A stretch of DNA of 64,000 nt, taken from the NCBI RefSeq assembly GCF_027111335.1, contig NZ_CP114288.1, forward strand, positions 3,038,001-3,102,000. The letters are read 5' to 3'. Below the pieces are notes generated by a model. The model worked only from the letters and a program-made list of their open reading frames with translations, was not told the DNA's origin and did no database searches. Below are positions 17,377-26,058 of this stretch, one piece after another (positions within the stretch are counted from its first letter, which is position 1; each line of letters opens with the position of its first letter). A program made the translations under genes and the position numbers. The DNA comes from Flavobacterium aquiphilum (GTDB taxonomy: Bacteria; Bacteroidota; Bacteroidia; Flavobacteriales; Flavobacteriaceae).

Positions 17377-19908
17377 ATGCGAAAGCTTTTTTTAAAATTC
17401 TTTTTAGTATTAATCCTTTCTATCCCGACAACATACGCTCAAAAGCCCCAAAAACCAAGTTCTGCCGAAATTTACAATCAAATACAAAAACTTAATTTTC
17501 TGGGAACCGTACTCTATATTGCAGCACATCCCGATGATGAAAATACCCGTTTAATTTCATATTTAGCCAATAATATACATGCCGAAACAGGTTATTTGTC
17601 TTTAACCAGAGGAGATGGAGGTCAAAACTTAATTGGTCCACAATTAAGGGAATTACTTGGCGTAATAAGAACACAAGAACTTTTGGAAGCACGTAAAATT
17701 GACGGTGGAGAACAATTTTTTTCAAGAGCAAACGATTTTGGTTTTTCTAAGAATCCGGATGAAACATTACGGATATGGGACAAAGAAAAAGTGCTTGCAG
17801 ACTTAGTTTGGACTATCCGAAAATTTCAACCCGATGTCATCATCAACCGCTTTGACCATCGTTCGCCCGGGACAACACATGGGCATCACACATCATCAGC
17901 CATGCTAAGTGTGGAAGGATTTGGTTTAGCCAATAATTCTGCCTCTTTTCCTGAGCAATTACAATACGTACAGCCTTGGCAGCCCAAACGTGTATTTTTT
18001 AACCCTTCATGGTGGTTTTATGGAAGTAAAGAAAAATTTGATGCCGCCGACAAAACTAAAATGTTGGCAATTCAAACAGGTGTTTATTACCCAACTTTAG
18101 GAAAATCAAATCAGGAAATAGCCGCATTAAGCCGCAGTAGTCATAAATCACAAGGATTTGGCAGCACGGGATCCCGAGGTGAAGAAACAGAATATTTGGA
18201 ACTTCTAAAAGGTGAACCACTAATAAACAAATCATCTCTTTTTGAAGGAATCGACACTAGCTGGAATCGTGTAAAAGGAGGAAAATCAATAGGTGAACTT
18301 ATTACCACTATTGTCAATCAATACGATTTCAAAAATCCATCTGCCAGTATTCCGAACTTGATTAAAGCTTACGCAATGATTCAAGCCTTAGAGGAAAATC
18401 ATTGGAAAAAAATAAAATCGGAAGAAATAAAAAAAATCATTGCTGATTGTACCGGTTTATATCTGGAAGCTGTTTCAAACTCTCAGGAAGCAACTCCCGG
18501 CAGTGTACTAAAACTTAATTTGGAAGCAATAAACCGAAGCGCAATTCCTATGCAGTTGGTTAGTGTAACAACACTGCCTGAACAAAAAAATACGGTTCTA
18601 AACACCGATTTAAGAGACAACATAGCACAAAACAAAACTATCGATTTACAATTGCCACAATCGATAAACTATACCGAACCTTATTGGCTAAGAGAGCCAG
18701 GAACAGTAGGACTATACACGGTAAAAGAACAACAAAACATTGGAATTCCGGATATTATTCGCGAAACCAAAGTCGTTTTCAATGTAAAAATCAATGATAT
18801 CGAAATTCCATTTGAAAGAACTGTCGTTTATAAATACAACGATGATGTAAAAGGCGAAATGTATAATTTTCTTGACATTGTTCCAGTTGTAACCACAACG
18901 ATTCAGGACAAAGTATTACTTTTTACCAATACAAAATCGAAATACCTTGGTGTAACTGTAAAAGCTGGAAAAAATGATATCAAAGGAAATTTAAAGCTTG
19001 ATTTACCTAAGAGTTGGAAAGTTTCTCCTTCCTCAATTTCTTTTCAATTGGATAAAAAAGGAATGGAACAAACCTTCTATTTTGAGGTAACTCCGCCTAC
19101 GCAAATGAGTGAAACCGTTGGTAAAAGTATCGCAGCCGTTGACGGTATTACTTATGATAAAGAAAAAATTGACATCAATTACGACCATATCACAAAACAG
19201 CAGGTTTTAAAAACTTCGGAAGTAAAATGCATTCGATTTGATTTGAAAACCAACGAGGAAAAAATCGCTTATATCATGGGTGCCGGTGATGAAGTCCCAA
19301 AAAGTTTGGCTCAAATGGGTTACAAAGTGACTCTGGTAAAAGCAGAAGATATTACTCCAGAAAAGCTCGAATCTTTCGACGTTGTAATGACGGGTATTCG
19401 AGCTTACAACACTGTTCAGGCATTGGCAAACAAACAGAATATTTTGTTTGATTTTGTAAAAGGCGGAAAAACAATGATTGTACAATACAATACGGCAGGT
19501 GATTTGGTCACAACAAATATTGCTCCGTATCCACTGAAAATTTCCAGCGACAGGGTAACCGACGAAAACGCCGAAGTTCGTTTCCTTGCTCCGAATCATC
19601 CTGCGTTGAATTATCCAAACACAATTACCCAAGATGATTTCAAAGGTTGGAAACAGGAACAAGGATTGTATTATCCAAAGGATTTTGACAAAGCCTTCAC
19701 TCCTATCCTATCTTCAAACGATAAAGGTGAAAGCGCGAAAGAAGGTGCTTTGTTGATTGCCCCTTACGGAAAAGGGAATTATATTTACACAGGACTTAGC
19801 CTCTTTAGAGAATTGCCTGAAGGTGTTCCGGGAGCCTATAAATTGTTATCCAATATGATTTCGTTGAAATCTTCTGAAACTATTCCTAATCAAAAATTAA
19901 AACCTTAA
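17377..19908 (+). CDS. PIG-L family deacetylase, secreted multidomain
   Basis: An 843-residue exported protein (signal peptide 1-22) with an N-terminal LmbE/PIG-L zinc deacetylase domain. The metal ligands are in AAHPDDENTR (residues 49-58) and HGHHTSS (about residue 168). Such domains remove acetyl from N-acetylglucosamine-like sugars. The C-terminal 600 residues carry an Ig-like beta region (NEW3-like, around 430-590) and a ThuA/GATase-like fold (VVMTGIRAYNT to GKGNYIYTGLSLFRELPEG). It is followed by a membrane microprotein and an SSS transporter, so it probably processes a glycoconjugate whose product is taken up. Confidence 0.85.
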   Translation: MRKLFLKFFLVLILSIPTTYAQKPQKPSSAEIYNQIQKLNFLGTVLYIAAHPDDENTRLISYLANNIHAETGYLSLTRGDGGQNLIGPQLRELLGVIRTQELLEARKIDGGEQFFSRANDFGFSKNPDETLRIWDKEKVLADLVWTIRKFQPDVIINRFDHRSPGTTHGHHTSSAMLSVEGFGLANNSASFPEQLQYVQPWQPKRVFFNPSWWFYGSKEKFDAADKTKMLAIQTGVYYPTLGKSNQEIAALSRSSHKSQGFGSTGSRGEETEYLELLKGEPLINKSSLFEGIDTSWNRVKGGKSIGELITTIVNQYDFKNPSASIPNLIKAYAMIQALEENHWKKIKSEEIKKIIADCTGLYLEAVSNSQEATPGSVLKLNLEAINRSAIPMQLVSVTTLPEQKNTVLNTDLRDNIAQNKTIDLQLPQSINYTEPYWLREPGTVGLYTVKEQQNIGIPDIIRETKVVFNVKINDIEIPFERTVVYKYNDDVKGEMYNFLDIVPVVTTTIQDKVLLFTNTKSKYLGVTVKAGKNDIKGNLKLDLPKSWKVSPSSISFQLDKKGMEQTFYFEVTPPTQMSETVGKSIAAVDGITYDKEKIDINYDHITKQQVLKTSEVKCIRFDLKTNEEKIAYIMGAGDEVPKSLAQMGYKVTLVKAEDITPEKLESFDVVMTGIRAYNTVQALANKQNILFDFVKGGKTMIVQYNTAGDLVTTNIAPYPLKISSDRVTDENAEVRFLAPNHPALNYPNTITQDDFKGWKQEQGLYYPKDFDKAFTPILSSNDKGESAKEGALLIAPYGKGNYIYTGLSLFRELPEGVPGAYKLLSNMISLKSSETIPNQKLKP

Positions 19909-19917
19909 TACAAAGAC

Positions 19918-20025
19918 ATGGAATCAAAAAAGCCGAAAATTTGGTCAAAAACCTACAGCCTGGTCTTGCTTGCCAATGCCTTTTTTATAATTGTTTTTTA
20001 TTTAATAATGAAACTATATTCTTAA
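19918..20025 (+). CDS. 35-residue membrane microprotein
   Basis: A short gene fitted exactly between the PIG-L stop (9 bp before) and the transporter start (3 bp after). The peptide has a basic N-terminus (MESKKPKIWSKTYSL) followed by one membrane helix (about residues 14-31). The tight spacing in the operon, the Flavobacteria-style start and the single helix support a real gene, possibly a small accessory subunit of the transporter. No homology search could be run. Confidence 0.6.
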   Translation: MESKKPKIWSKTYSLVLLANAFFIIVFYLIMKLYS

Positions 20026-20028
20026 CCT

Positions 20029-21774
20029 ATGCAATTATTTGACTGGATTGTACTGATAGTAACACTTTTATTCATTGTCATCTATGGTGCTTGGAAAACA
20101 CGTGGCAGTAGAAACGTTGAGGATTATATTTTAGGAAACAACGAAACGCCTTGGTTTACTGTAGGTCTTTCTGTAATGGCCACACAAGCCAGTGCCATTA
20201 CTTTTCTTTCTACGCCGGGACAGGCCTATCACGACGGAATGGGATTTGTTCAATTTTATTTTGGGTTGCCCATTGCCATGGTTGTTATTTGTCTCACTTT
20301 TATCCCTATTTACCACAAATACAAAGTCTATACTGCTTATGAATATTTAGAAAAAAGATTTGACTTAAAAACCCGTTCTTTGGCAGCTATTTTATTTTTG
20401 GTCCAAAGAGGTTTGGGAACCGGGATTACAATTTATGCGCCTTCTATTATTTTATCGGCATTATTGGGTTGGAACCTTACTTATATGAATATTGTCATTG
20501 GTATTTTGGTAATCATTTATACCTTTTCTGGTGGGACAAAAGCTGTAAATGTCACTCAAAAACAGCAAATGTTTGTCATATTAGCCGGTATGGTAATTAC
20601 TTTTTTCCTCATTTTTGATTACTTGCCCAATGATATGACTTTTGATAACGCTTTACATATTGCAGGAGCCAATCAAAAAATGAATATTGTGAATTTCTCA
20701 TTTGACCTAGATGAAAAATATACTTTCTGGAGCGGAATTACAGGTGGTTTTTTCCTTGCCTTAGCTTATTTTGGAACAGATCAATCACAAGTAGGACGTT
20801 ATTTATCCGGTAAATCAGTTCGGGAAAGCCAAATGGGATTAATCATGAACGGCTTTTTAAAAGTACCTATGCAATTCTTGATTCTACTTACCGGAGTGAT
20901 GGTTTTTGTTTTTTTTCAATTCAACGAAACGCCTCTAAACTTCAATCCAAACAATAAAATAACAGTCGAAAACTCAAAATACAAAACCGAATATCAAAAT
21001 TTACAAAAAGAATTAAATCATTTGTCTGAAGACGAAAGAGTAGTCAATCTATTATACATTGATCAACTCAATCAAGATTACGACAATCCTACTCTTCGAA
21101 AAGAATTAGTTGATTTATCAATTAAAGAAAAAGAATTGAGGGCAAAAGCAAGGGAAATTATCTCCAAAGCAGATAGCAAAGCTGAAACAAACGATAAGGA
21201 TTATGTATTTTTCTATTTCATCCTCCATTATCTGCCAAAAGGATTAATTGGTTTACTGTTGGCTGTAATCATTTCAGCAGCTATGTCTTCAACTGCATCT
21301 GGGCTTAATGCATTGGCCTCAACAACAGCCATTGATATTTACAAACGCAATGTCAAAGAAGAAAAAACCGAAAGGCATTATCTAAAAGCCTCAAAACTTT
21401 TCACACTCATGTGGGGAATCATCGCTATTGCATTTGCCTGTATCGCGACCCTTTTTGAAAATCTTATTCAGCTCGTAAACATCATCGGATCCATATTTTA
21501 CGGTACCGTCCTCGGAATTTTCCTTGTTGGTTTTTACACCAAAAAAATTGGCGGAAAATCAATTTATTACAGTGCAATTATCAGTCAAATTGCAATTTTT
21601 ATCATTTATTATTTTACTAATTTCATCTACCCAAGCGGAGAGGAAAAACTTGGCTATTTGTGGCTTAATTTTATTGGTGCATTGCTCACAATAATCATTT
21701 CGTATTTTTTGCAAACAAATGTCTTCAAAAACGAAGAACAACAAACGGCATTGGCGGAAAACGTGATTTCATAA
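20029..21774 (+). CDS. Sodium:solute symporter family protein
   Basis: A 581-residue SSS-family transporter that couples inward sodium flow to solute uptake. It has about 13-14 membrane helices; the family signature is seen at YFGTDQSQVGRYLSGKSV and in the unwound first helix region GNNETPWFTVGLSVMATQAS. A charged loop of about 70 residues (residues 305-385, Lys/Glu/Asn-rich) sits between later helices, which is typical of the Bacteroidota sialic-acid/sugar group. It is the last gene of the PIG-L operon; the solute is probably a sugar or amino sugar. Confidence 0.9.
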   Translation: MQLFDWIVLIVTLLFIVIYGAWKTRGSRNVEDYILGNNETPWFTVGLSVMATQASAITFLSTPGQAYHDGMGFVQFYFGLPIAMVVICLTFIPIYHKYKVYTAYEYLEKRFDLKTRSLAAILFLVQRGLGTGITIYAPSIILSALLGWNLTYMNIVIGILVIIYTFSGGTKAVNVTQKQQMFVILAGMVITFFLIFDYLPNDMTFDNALHIAGANQKMNIVNFSFDLDEKYTFWSGITGGFFLALAYFGTDQSQVGRYLSGKSVRESQMGLIMNGFLKVPMQFLILLTGVMVFVFFQFNETPLNFNPNNKITVENSKYKTEYQNLQKELNHLSEDERVVNLLYIDQLNQDYDNPTLRKELVDLSIKEKELRAKAREIISKADSKAETNDKDYVFFYFILHYLPKGLIGLLLAVIISAAMSSTASGLNALASTTAIDIYKRNVKEEKTERHYLKASKLFTLMWGIIAIAFACIATLFENLIQLVNIIGSIFYGTVLGIFLVGFYTKKIGGKSIYYSAIISQIAIFIIYYFTNFIYPSGEEKLGYLWLNFIGALLTIIISYFLQTNVFKNEEQQTALAENVIS

Positions 21775-21836
21775 TCGTGAGAGAATTAATTAGAATTTTT
21801 AGGAACAGAAACATTGGCAATTTAGGAAACATTGAT

Positions 21837-21882
21837 CCCGCTTTGCTACACACGAACGATAGCGAACTGACGAAGTAATCTT
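21837..21882. repeat. Dispersed intergenic repeat, copy 1
   Basis: The block with CGATAGCGAACTGACGAAGT recurs in inverted form at 27696-27744. It lies in the gap between the transporter stop and the next terminator and has no open frame. It appears to be the right-hand part of a longer Flavobacterium-type interspersed repeat. Confidence 0.65.
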
Positions 21883-21927
21883 GAAGAAAAACCTGTTAGA
21901 TCTCAAAGTAAAATCATTTTCATAAAA

Positions 21928-21956
21928 AAATCCCGATTCAAGTTGAATCGGGATTT
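21928..21956 (-). terminator. Terminator of the DUF2911 gene
   Basis: A 13-bp stem (AAATCCCGATTCA / TGAATCGGGATTT) with a very short loop and a flanking A run that gives a U tract in minus-strand RNA. It lies 22 bp after the DUF2911 stop; it could also catch transporter transcripts. Confidence 0.8.
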
Positions 21957-21977
21957 CCATTACTTCTTATCTATGAT

Positions 21978-22826
21978 TTAAAGCTTTTTACTCCATTCAG
22001 CAATGCTTTCTTTATTCATTTTTACGTAATCTTGATTTTTAGCAACTTCAGCCGCTCCAAGAGAAAGTTTTGCTGTTTCAATAGCATTTTTAAAATCGTT
22101 TGATCTCGCTTGAATCAAGGATTTCAAACGAGTGTACCAATATGGTTTCTCTGTGCTCATATCCATTGCTTTATCAATATAATTCAACGCTTTTGCATTA
22201 TCACCATTCGATTGGTAAACATATTGCGCTGCCGAAAAATAATCAGCCGAAGTAGGTCCTGCTAATACTTTTTCGATATTATCCATTGTATTTTTTTGCG
22301 TAGGTACTTCAAATTTCATTGAGACAGAAGAATTCTCCCATTCGATATCCAAATAACCAAAATTAGCATCCAAACTACTGATTCCGATAGTTAGAGATTC
22401 AACTGGTTTAACTAAAGCATCTTCTTTTACTGTGGTTCTCAACACAACATTAGCCTCATTCCATACTTCAGGATTTCCCCAATTGTTTGTAGTTGAATAA
22501 AAAATAATTTCCCAGCTTTCAATTTTAGGAACTGTATATAATGCATATTTTCCTTTTGGCAAAACTTTACCATCAATTAGAACATCATCACTGAAAGAAA
22601 TCGTAGTATTTTCATTGGCACCTGTTCTCCAAATTTTCCCAAAAGGAACCAAATTACCAAATACAGCTCTTCCTCTCGCTGAAGGCCTGCAATAAACAAT
22701 TTCAACATCAGTTAGACCAACAGTTTGAAAAACGGTAGCTTTAGGGCTAGCTTGAGGAGTTTTTAATTGCGCCTCAACTATAAAAGGAGCAATTATAAAA
22801 GTTAAAACAAAAAGAATCTTTTTCAT
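21978..22826 (-). CDS. DUF2911 domain-containing secreted protein
   Basis: A 282-residue exported protein (signal peptide 1-19). Residues 20-165 are the DUF2911 domain with its hallmarks YCRPSARGR, VPFGKIWRTGANE and LPKGKYALYTVP. The C-terminal 100 residues are helical with a TPR-like pattern (NGDNAKALNYIDKAM, NAIETAKLSLG). Proteins of this kind are common in Bacteroidota; no activity is known. A structured inverted repeat lies 37-91 bp upstream of its start. Confidence 0.85.
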   Translation of the reverse strand: MKKILFVLTFIIAPFIVEAQLKTPQASPKATVFQTVGLTDVEIVYCRPSARGRAVFGNLVPFGKIWRTGANENTTISFSDDVLIDGKVLPKGKYALYTVPKIESWEIIFYSTTNNWGNPEVWNEANVVLRTTVKEDALVKPVESLTIGISSLDANFGYLDIEWENSSVSMKFEVPTQKNTMDNIEKVLAGPTSADYFSAAQYVYQSNGDNAKALNYIDKAMDMSTEKPYWYTRLKSLIQARSNDFKNAIETAKLSLGAAEVAKNQDYVKMNKESIAEWSKKL

Positions 22827-22862
22827 ATATGTAAAATTTATTTATCAGAAGTCATAATATGC

Positions 22863-22917
22863 AATCGCCATTTATTTATTGGTGTTTGCTTACGCAAACT
22901 ATTTGTTTATGGCGATT
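22863..22917. repeat. Nested inverted repeat upstream of the DUF2911 gene
   Basis: Outer arms AATCGCCAT (22863-22871) and ATGGCGATT (22909-22917) enclose a second perfect hairpin GTTTGC / GCAAAC (22884-22899). It lies in the 5' leader of the minus-strand DUF2911 gene, so it could be an RNA leader structure or a short palindromic repeat. Confidence 0.5.
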
Positions 22918-23003
22918 TCATAAAATTAGTAGGTTTATGTGGTTTTGTTCAAATTTAAAAAAAATCATAAAACCTAAAACATTAATATTTAATTAATTCC
23001 AAA

Positions 23004-23657
23004 TTAATAACTAGATACGATCTCATAATTCAATTCATCAAAATGATTTATAACGACATCGGCCAATGATAAATCTTGATCTTTTGAATGTAAACTGTTA
23101 TATCCCACGCAAAAAATCCCAGCGGATTTGGCTGCTTTCACCCCATTAGTACTATCCTCAATAACAATACAATTTTCCTTTGGTGCAACAGACAAAGAAG
23201 CTGCATGTTCAAAAATGGCAGGATGCGGTTTTGATTGGGGGAAATCCTCACCACTCACTATATGCGAAAAATATTGGTGTAAATCAAAACGAGTAAAAAC
23301 ACGGTTTATTGTCTCTTTTGAAGCCGAAGAAGCAACAATCAACTGCATTCCGTTCTTATGAAAATCCTTTATCAAATTTTCTACTCCTTCCAGCAATGAC
23401 AAATCCTCTTTATTATCGAATGCATCATTGAAAATAGATCTTTTTCTCAAAATCAAATCTTCGACACCTTGTTGTAATTGAAAATCATCCTTTAACCTCT
23501 GAAAGGTATTGCGGGTTGATAGTCCTGTAAAAGAAGTATAAATTTCCTCGGGAACTTCAATAGAAAGTTCTCCAAATTGCTTGTAATAGGCATAACGGTG
23601 CACGAGTTCTGTATCAACAATTACACCATCCATATCGAAAATTACGGTTTGTATCAT
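23004..23657 (-). CDS. HAD family hydrolase, beta-phosphoglucomutase-like
   Basis: A 217-residue subfamily IA HAD protein with a helical cap. The nucleophile/acid pair is in FDMDGVIVDTE (Asp8 and Asp10), motif II Ser-Ser is in VASSASKETINR, Lys145-region is in GEDFPQSKPHP, and the metal-binding acids are in VIEDSTNGVKAAKSAG. These features fit phosphatases or phosphoglucomutases acting on sugar phosphates. It is a single gene and the substrate is unknown. Confidence 0.9.
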   Translation of the reverse strand: MIQTVIFDMDGVIVDTELVHRYAYYKQFGELSIEVPEEIYTSFTGLSTRNTFQRLKDDFQLQQGVEDLILRKRSIFNDAFDNKEDLSLLEGVENLIKDFHKNGMQLIVASSASKETINRVFTRFDLHQYFSHIVSGEDFPQSKPHPAIFEHAASLSVAPKENCIVIEDSTNGVKAAKSAGIFCVGYNSLHSKDQDLSLADVVINHFDELNYEIVSSY

Positions 23658-23696
23658 TTTTATTTAAAGATTCTAAGAGTCTAAGTTCTTAAGATA

Positions 23697-23821
23697 CAGA
23701 GACTCCTCAATTAGATTAATATTGTTTGAATTGGTTTAAATTCTTTAAGGTTTAAAAGTTTAATGTTGTTTGAATTGTTTAAAATTGTTTAATCCCAGTT
23801 GTTTATGACAATTTTTAAACT
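23697..23821. repeat. GTTTAA-rich spacer
   Basis: The gap between tcdA and the HAD gene is made of irregular copies of GTTTAA/GTTTGAATT words and ends in TTTTTAAACTTTTAAAC. The same kind of sequence fills the gap at 30367-30517. It is non-coding simple sequence. Confidence 0.5.
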
Positions 23822-23822
23822 T

Positions 23823-24545
23823 TTAAACTTCTTTTTTAAGCAAATAGCGTATCACCGTTTCGGCGGCATGAAGACCAAATAATCCTGGCATATAGCTATT
23901 GGTACCGTAGAAAGATTTTTTAAAATTAGAACCATCAGTCCTTTTCACACTACCTTCGTCTGGTTTTTCCAAAGAAAATACTGCTTTCACACCTCTGCTA
24001 ACCCCCATTTTTTTAAGACGTTTACGAATCACTTTTGCTAGTGGGCAAACATCAGTTTTGGCAATATCTTTTACAACCACTTTACTGGCTGTCGTTTTTC
24101 CGCCAGCTCCCATGTTTGAAATGATTTTCACGCCTTTTTTCTTAGCTCCAACAATTAAATTCAATTTTGGAGTAATACTGTCAATGCAATCTAAAACGTA
24201 ATCAAAATCTTTACTGACAATTTCGAAAGCACGCTCTGGCGAAAGAAATTCTTTTACCCGAATCAAATTCAATTTAGGATTTATATCCATCAATCGGTCG
24301 CCCACAATGTCAACTTTTGGTTCCCCAACAGTGGAATGCAAAGCTGGCAACTGTCTATTAATATTGGTAATATCCACCACGTCGCCATCAACTATCGTCA
24401 TTGTTCCCACTCCTGCTCTCGCTAAAAACTCAGCTGCAAATGAACCTACTCCACCAAGTCCTACAACCAATACATGTGAACCTTTTAGTTTCTCTAATCC
24501 TTCTTTTCTAAATAATAGTTCGGCTCTTTCCGTCCATTCTGCCAT
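23823..24545 (-). CDS. tcdA: tRNA threonylcarbamoyladenosine dehydratase
   Basis: A 240-residue E1-like adenylating enzyme of the TcdA (CsdL) family, which uses ATP to cyclise t6A37 to ct6A in tRNA. The ATP-binding loop is GLGGVGSFAAEFLARAG (residues 29-45), DGDVVDITNINRQ is the Arg/Asp finger region, and DCIDSITPKLNLI the conserved middle. The C-terminal FGLHAAETVI is usual. It lies downstream of DUF1684 and tatD on the same strand, 73 bp from tatD. Confidence 0.9.
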   Translation of the reverse strand: MAEWTERAELLFRKEGLEKLKGSHVLVVGLGGVGSFAAEFLARAGVGTMTIVDGDVVDITNINRQLPALHSTVGEPKVDIVGDRLMDINPKLNLIRVKEFLSPERAFEIVSKDFDYVLDCIDSITPKLNLIVGAKKKGVKIISNMGAGGKTTASKVVVKDIAKTDVCPLAKVIRKRLKKMGVSRGVKAVFSLEKPDEGSVKRTDGSNFKKSFYGTNSYMPGLFGLHAAETVIRYLLKKEV

Positions 24546-24618
24546 ATTCTTAAATTTGGTTTAATCGTTTGTTTGTTTAATTGTTTTGGGCTATTTGTTT
24601 ATTTCTCAAATAAGCAAC

Positions 24619-25272
24619 TTATAGCTTTTTCCCAAAAACGGTTGCAAAATTACTCTTTATTTGTTGTTTCAGCTCATCCATACTCCAATTTTTATATTTG
24701 GATGCCAAAGCATATACTTCCTCTATTCCTTCTTCAACCGTATCTGTTTCCAAAAAAAATCGATCATCGGGAATACTTTGAAAAACGGTTTCCAATTCAG
24801 GATTGAGCAATAAAAATTTACCAAACGAAATATAAAATCCGTTATCTATGAGTCCTTTCGCGACTTGTTTGTTTTTGGAGAAACCATGAATAATCATCGG
24901 GACTGTAATCTTCAATCGCTTCTTGATTGCAATTACTTCCTGATAAGCAGCGACACAATGAATCACTACAGGTTTATTATATTTTTGCGCCAAAAGCAAC
25001 TGTCTCTCAAAAACTATTTCCTGTAAAGACAAAGGAATCTCAACACGTTTATCTAATCCACATTCTCCAATAGATAAACAATTAATTTTTAATAATTTAT
25101 TTTCTATTATATTTAGTTCTTCTTCAAGTAAATTTCCATCAATATACCAAGGGTGAATACCTATAGAATAACATGGAATTGAGGCATCAAACTCACGAGG
25201 ATATTGATTAACAAGCTCCAAAACTTCTTCGCGGTTTGTAAATTTATGGGTATGTAAATTGAAGAACTCCAT
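24619..25272 (-). CDS. TatD family metal-dependent hydrolase
   Basis: A 217-residue TIM-barrel hydrolase of the TatD/YcfH family, which are metal-dependent nucleases or tRNA/DNA end-processing enzymes. The first metal pair is FNLHTHKF (His7, His9), the Glu is in SIGECGLD, then VIHCVAAY, IHGFS and LETD toward the end. It is shorter than usual (about 255), with compact N- and C-termini. Its ATG overlaps the stop codon of DUF1684 (TAATG), so the two are coupled. Confidence 0.85.
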   Translation of the reverse strand: MEFFNLHTHKFTNREEVLELVNQYPREFDASIPCYSIGIHPWYIDGNLLEEELNIIENKLLKINCLSIGECGLDKRVEIPLSLQEIVFERQLLLAQKYNKPVVIHCVAAYQEVIAIKKRLKITVPMIIHGFSKNKQVAKGLIDNGFYISFGKFLLLNPELETVFQSIPDDRFFLETDTVEEGIEEVYALASKYKNWSMDELKQQIKSNFATVFGKKL

Positions 25273-25874
25273 TAGTCATGAAACTTCTTAACACCTGCTT
25301 TGATTTCGATAGCCAAATCATTTTCCAAAGGCACTTTTGGGCAGGAATATTTATAACTATAAGCACAGTACGGATTGTAGGATAAATTAAAATCAATAAC
25401 AATCGTATTGCCGGACGGAACATTTAAATCTATATATTTCCCTCCTATATAACTCTCCTTCCCCGAAGTTAGGTCTGAAAACGGCAGAAACAAATGGTTT
25501 TTGTATTCTTCCTTTTTTGAAAGTTCAATATTGCGATAAATATTCAGTTTAAATTTCTTTCCTTCCATTACAAAATGAGCTTCCCCATATTTCACATACA
25601 GCGGTCTTCTTGCTCCAGAAGTTGGCATTTCAAACGGTTTTTCGTTTTCAGTTCTTATAAATTTTGCGACTACGAATGCTTTTTCATTAATAGGATAAAA
25701 ATCCAAGGCTTTGAAATGAGCCAAATCTTCCGGCAAAAGCGGACTTGTCTTTGCGTCTGCATATTCTGCATTCAGTTCTTTTTGAAATTTTTCAACAACT
25801 GCTTTATCAAATTTTTGTTGGCCAAACCCAACGGTAAACACAAACAACAAAGCCAAAGTAAGTGTAACTCTCAT
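25272..25874 (-). CDS. DUF1684 domain-containing exported protein
   Basis: A 200-residue protein with a signal peptide (residues 1-18) and the DUF1684 core: PTSGARRPLYVKYGEAHF in the middle and DLNVPSGNTIVIDFN, then NPYCAYSYKYSCPKVP, whose two Cys and the N-P-Y pattern are conserved. The family is periplasmic and uncharacterised. It is the first gene of the DUF1684-tatD-tcdA run. Confidence 0.85.
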   Translation of the reverse strand: MRVTLTLALLFVFTVGFGQQKFDKAVVEKFQKELNAEYADAKTSPLLPEDLAHFKALDFYPINEKAFVVAKFIRTENEKPFEMPTSGARRPLYVKYGEAHFVMEGKKFKLNIYRNIELSKKEEYKNHLFLPFSDLTSGKESYIGGKYIDLNVPSGNTIVIDFNLSYNPYCAYSYKYSCPKVPLENDLAIEIKAGVKKFHD

Positions 25875-26058
25875 ATTTTCTAAATTTTAAGCAAAAATAA
25901 ACTAAAGTTGTAAAGCCACAAAGTTTATGTTTTCAAGCAATTCCCTTTTACTATTTTAAAATCCTAAAACTTTCTATTTTACTATAAGTATTTACAATAA
26001 ATAGTCGGAAATAACTCCTAAAAAACTTTGTAGATTTGCAATATTCAGATTTTACTAT

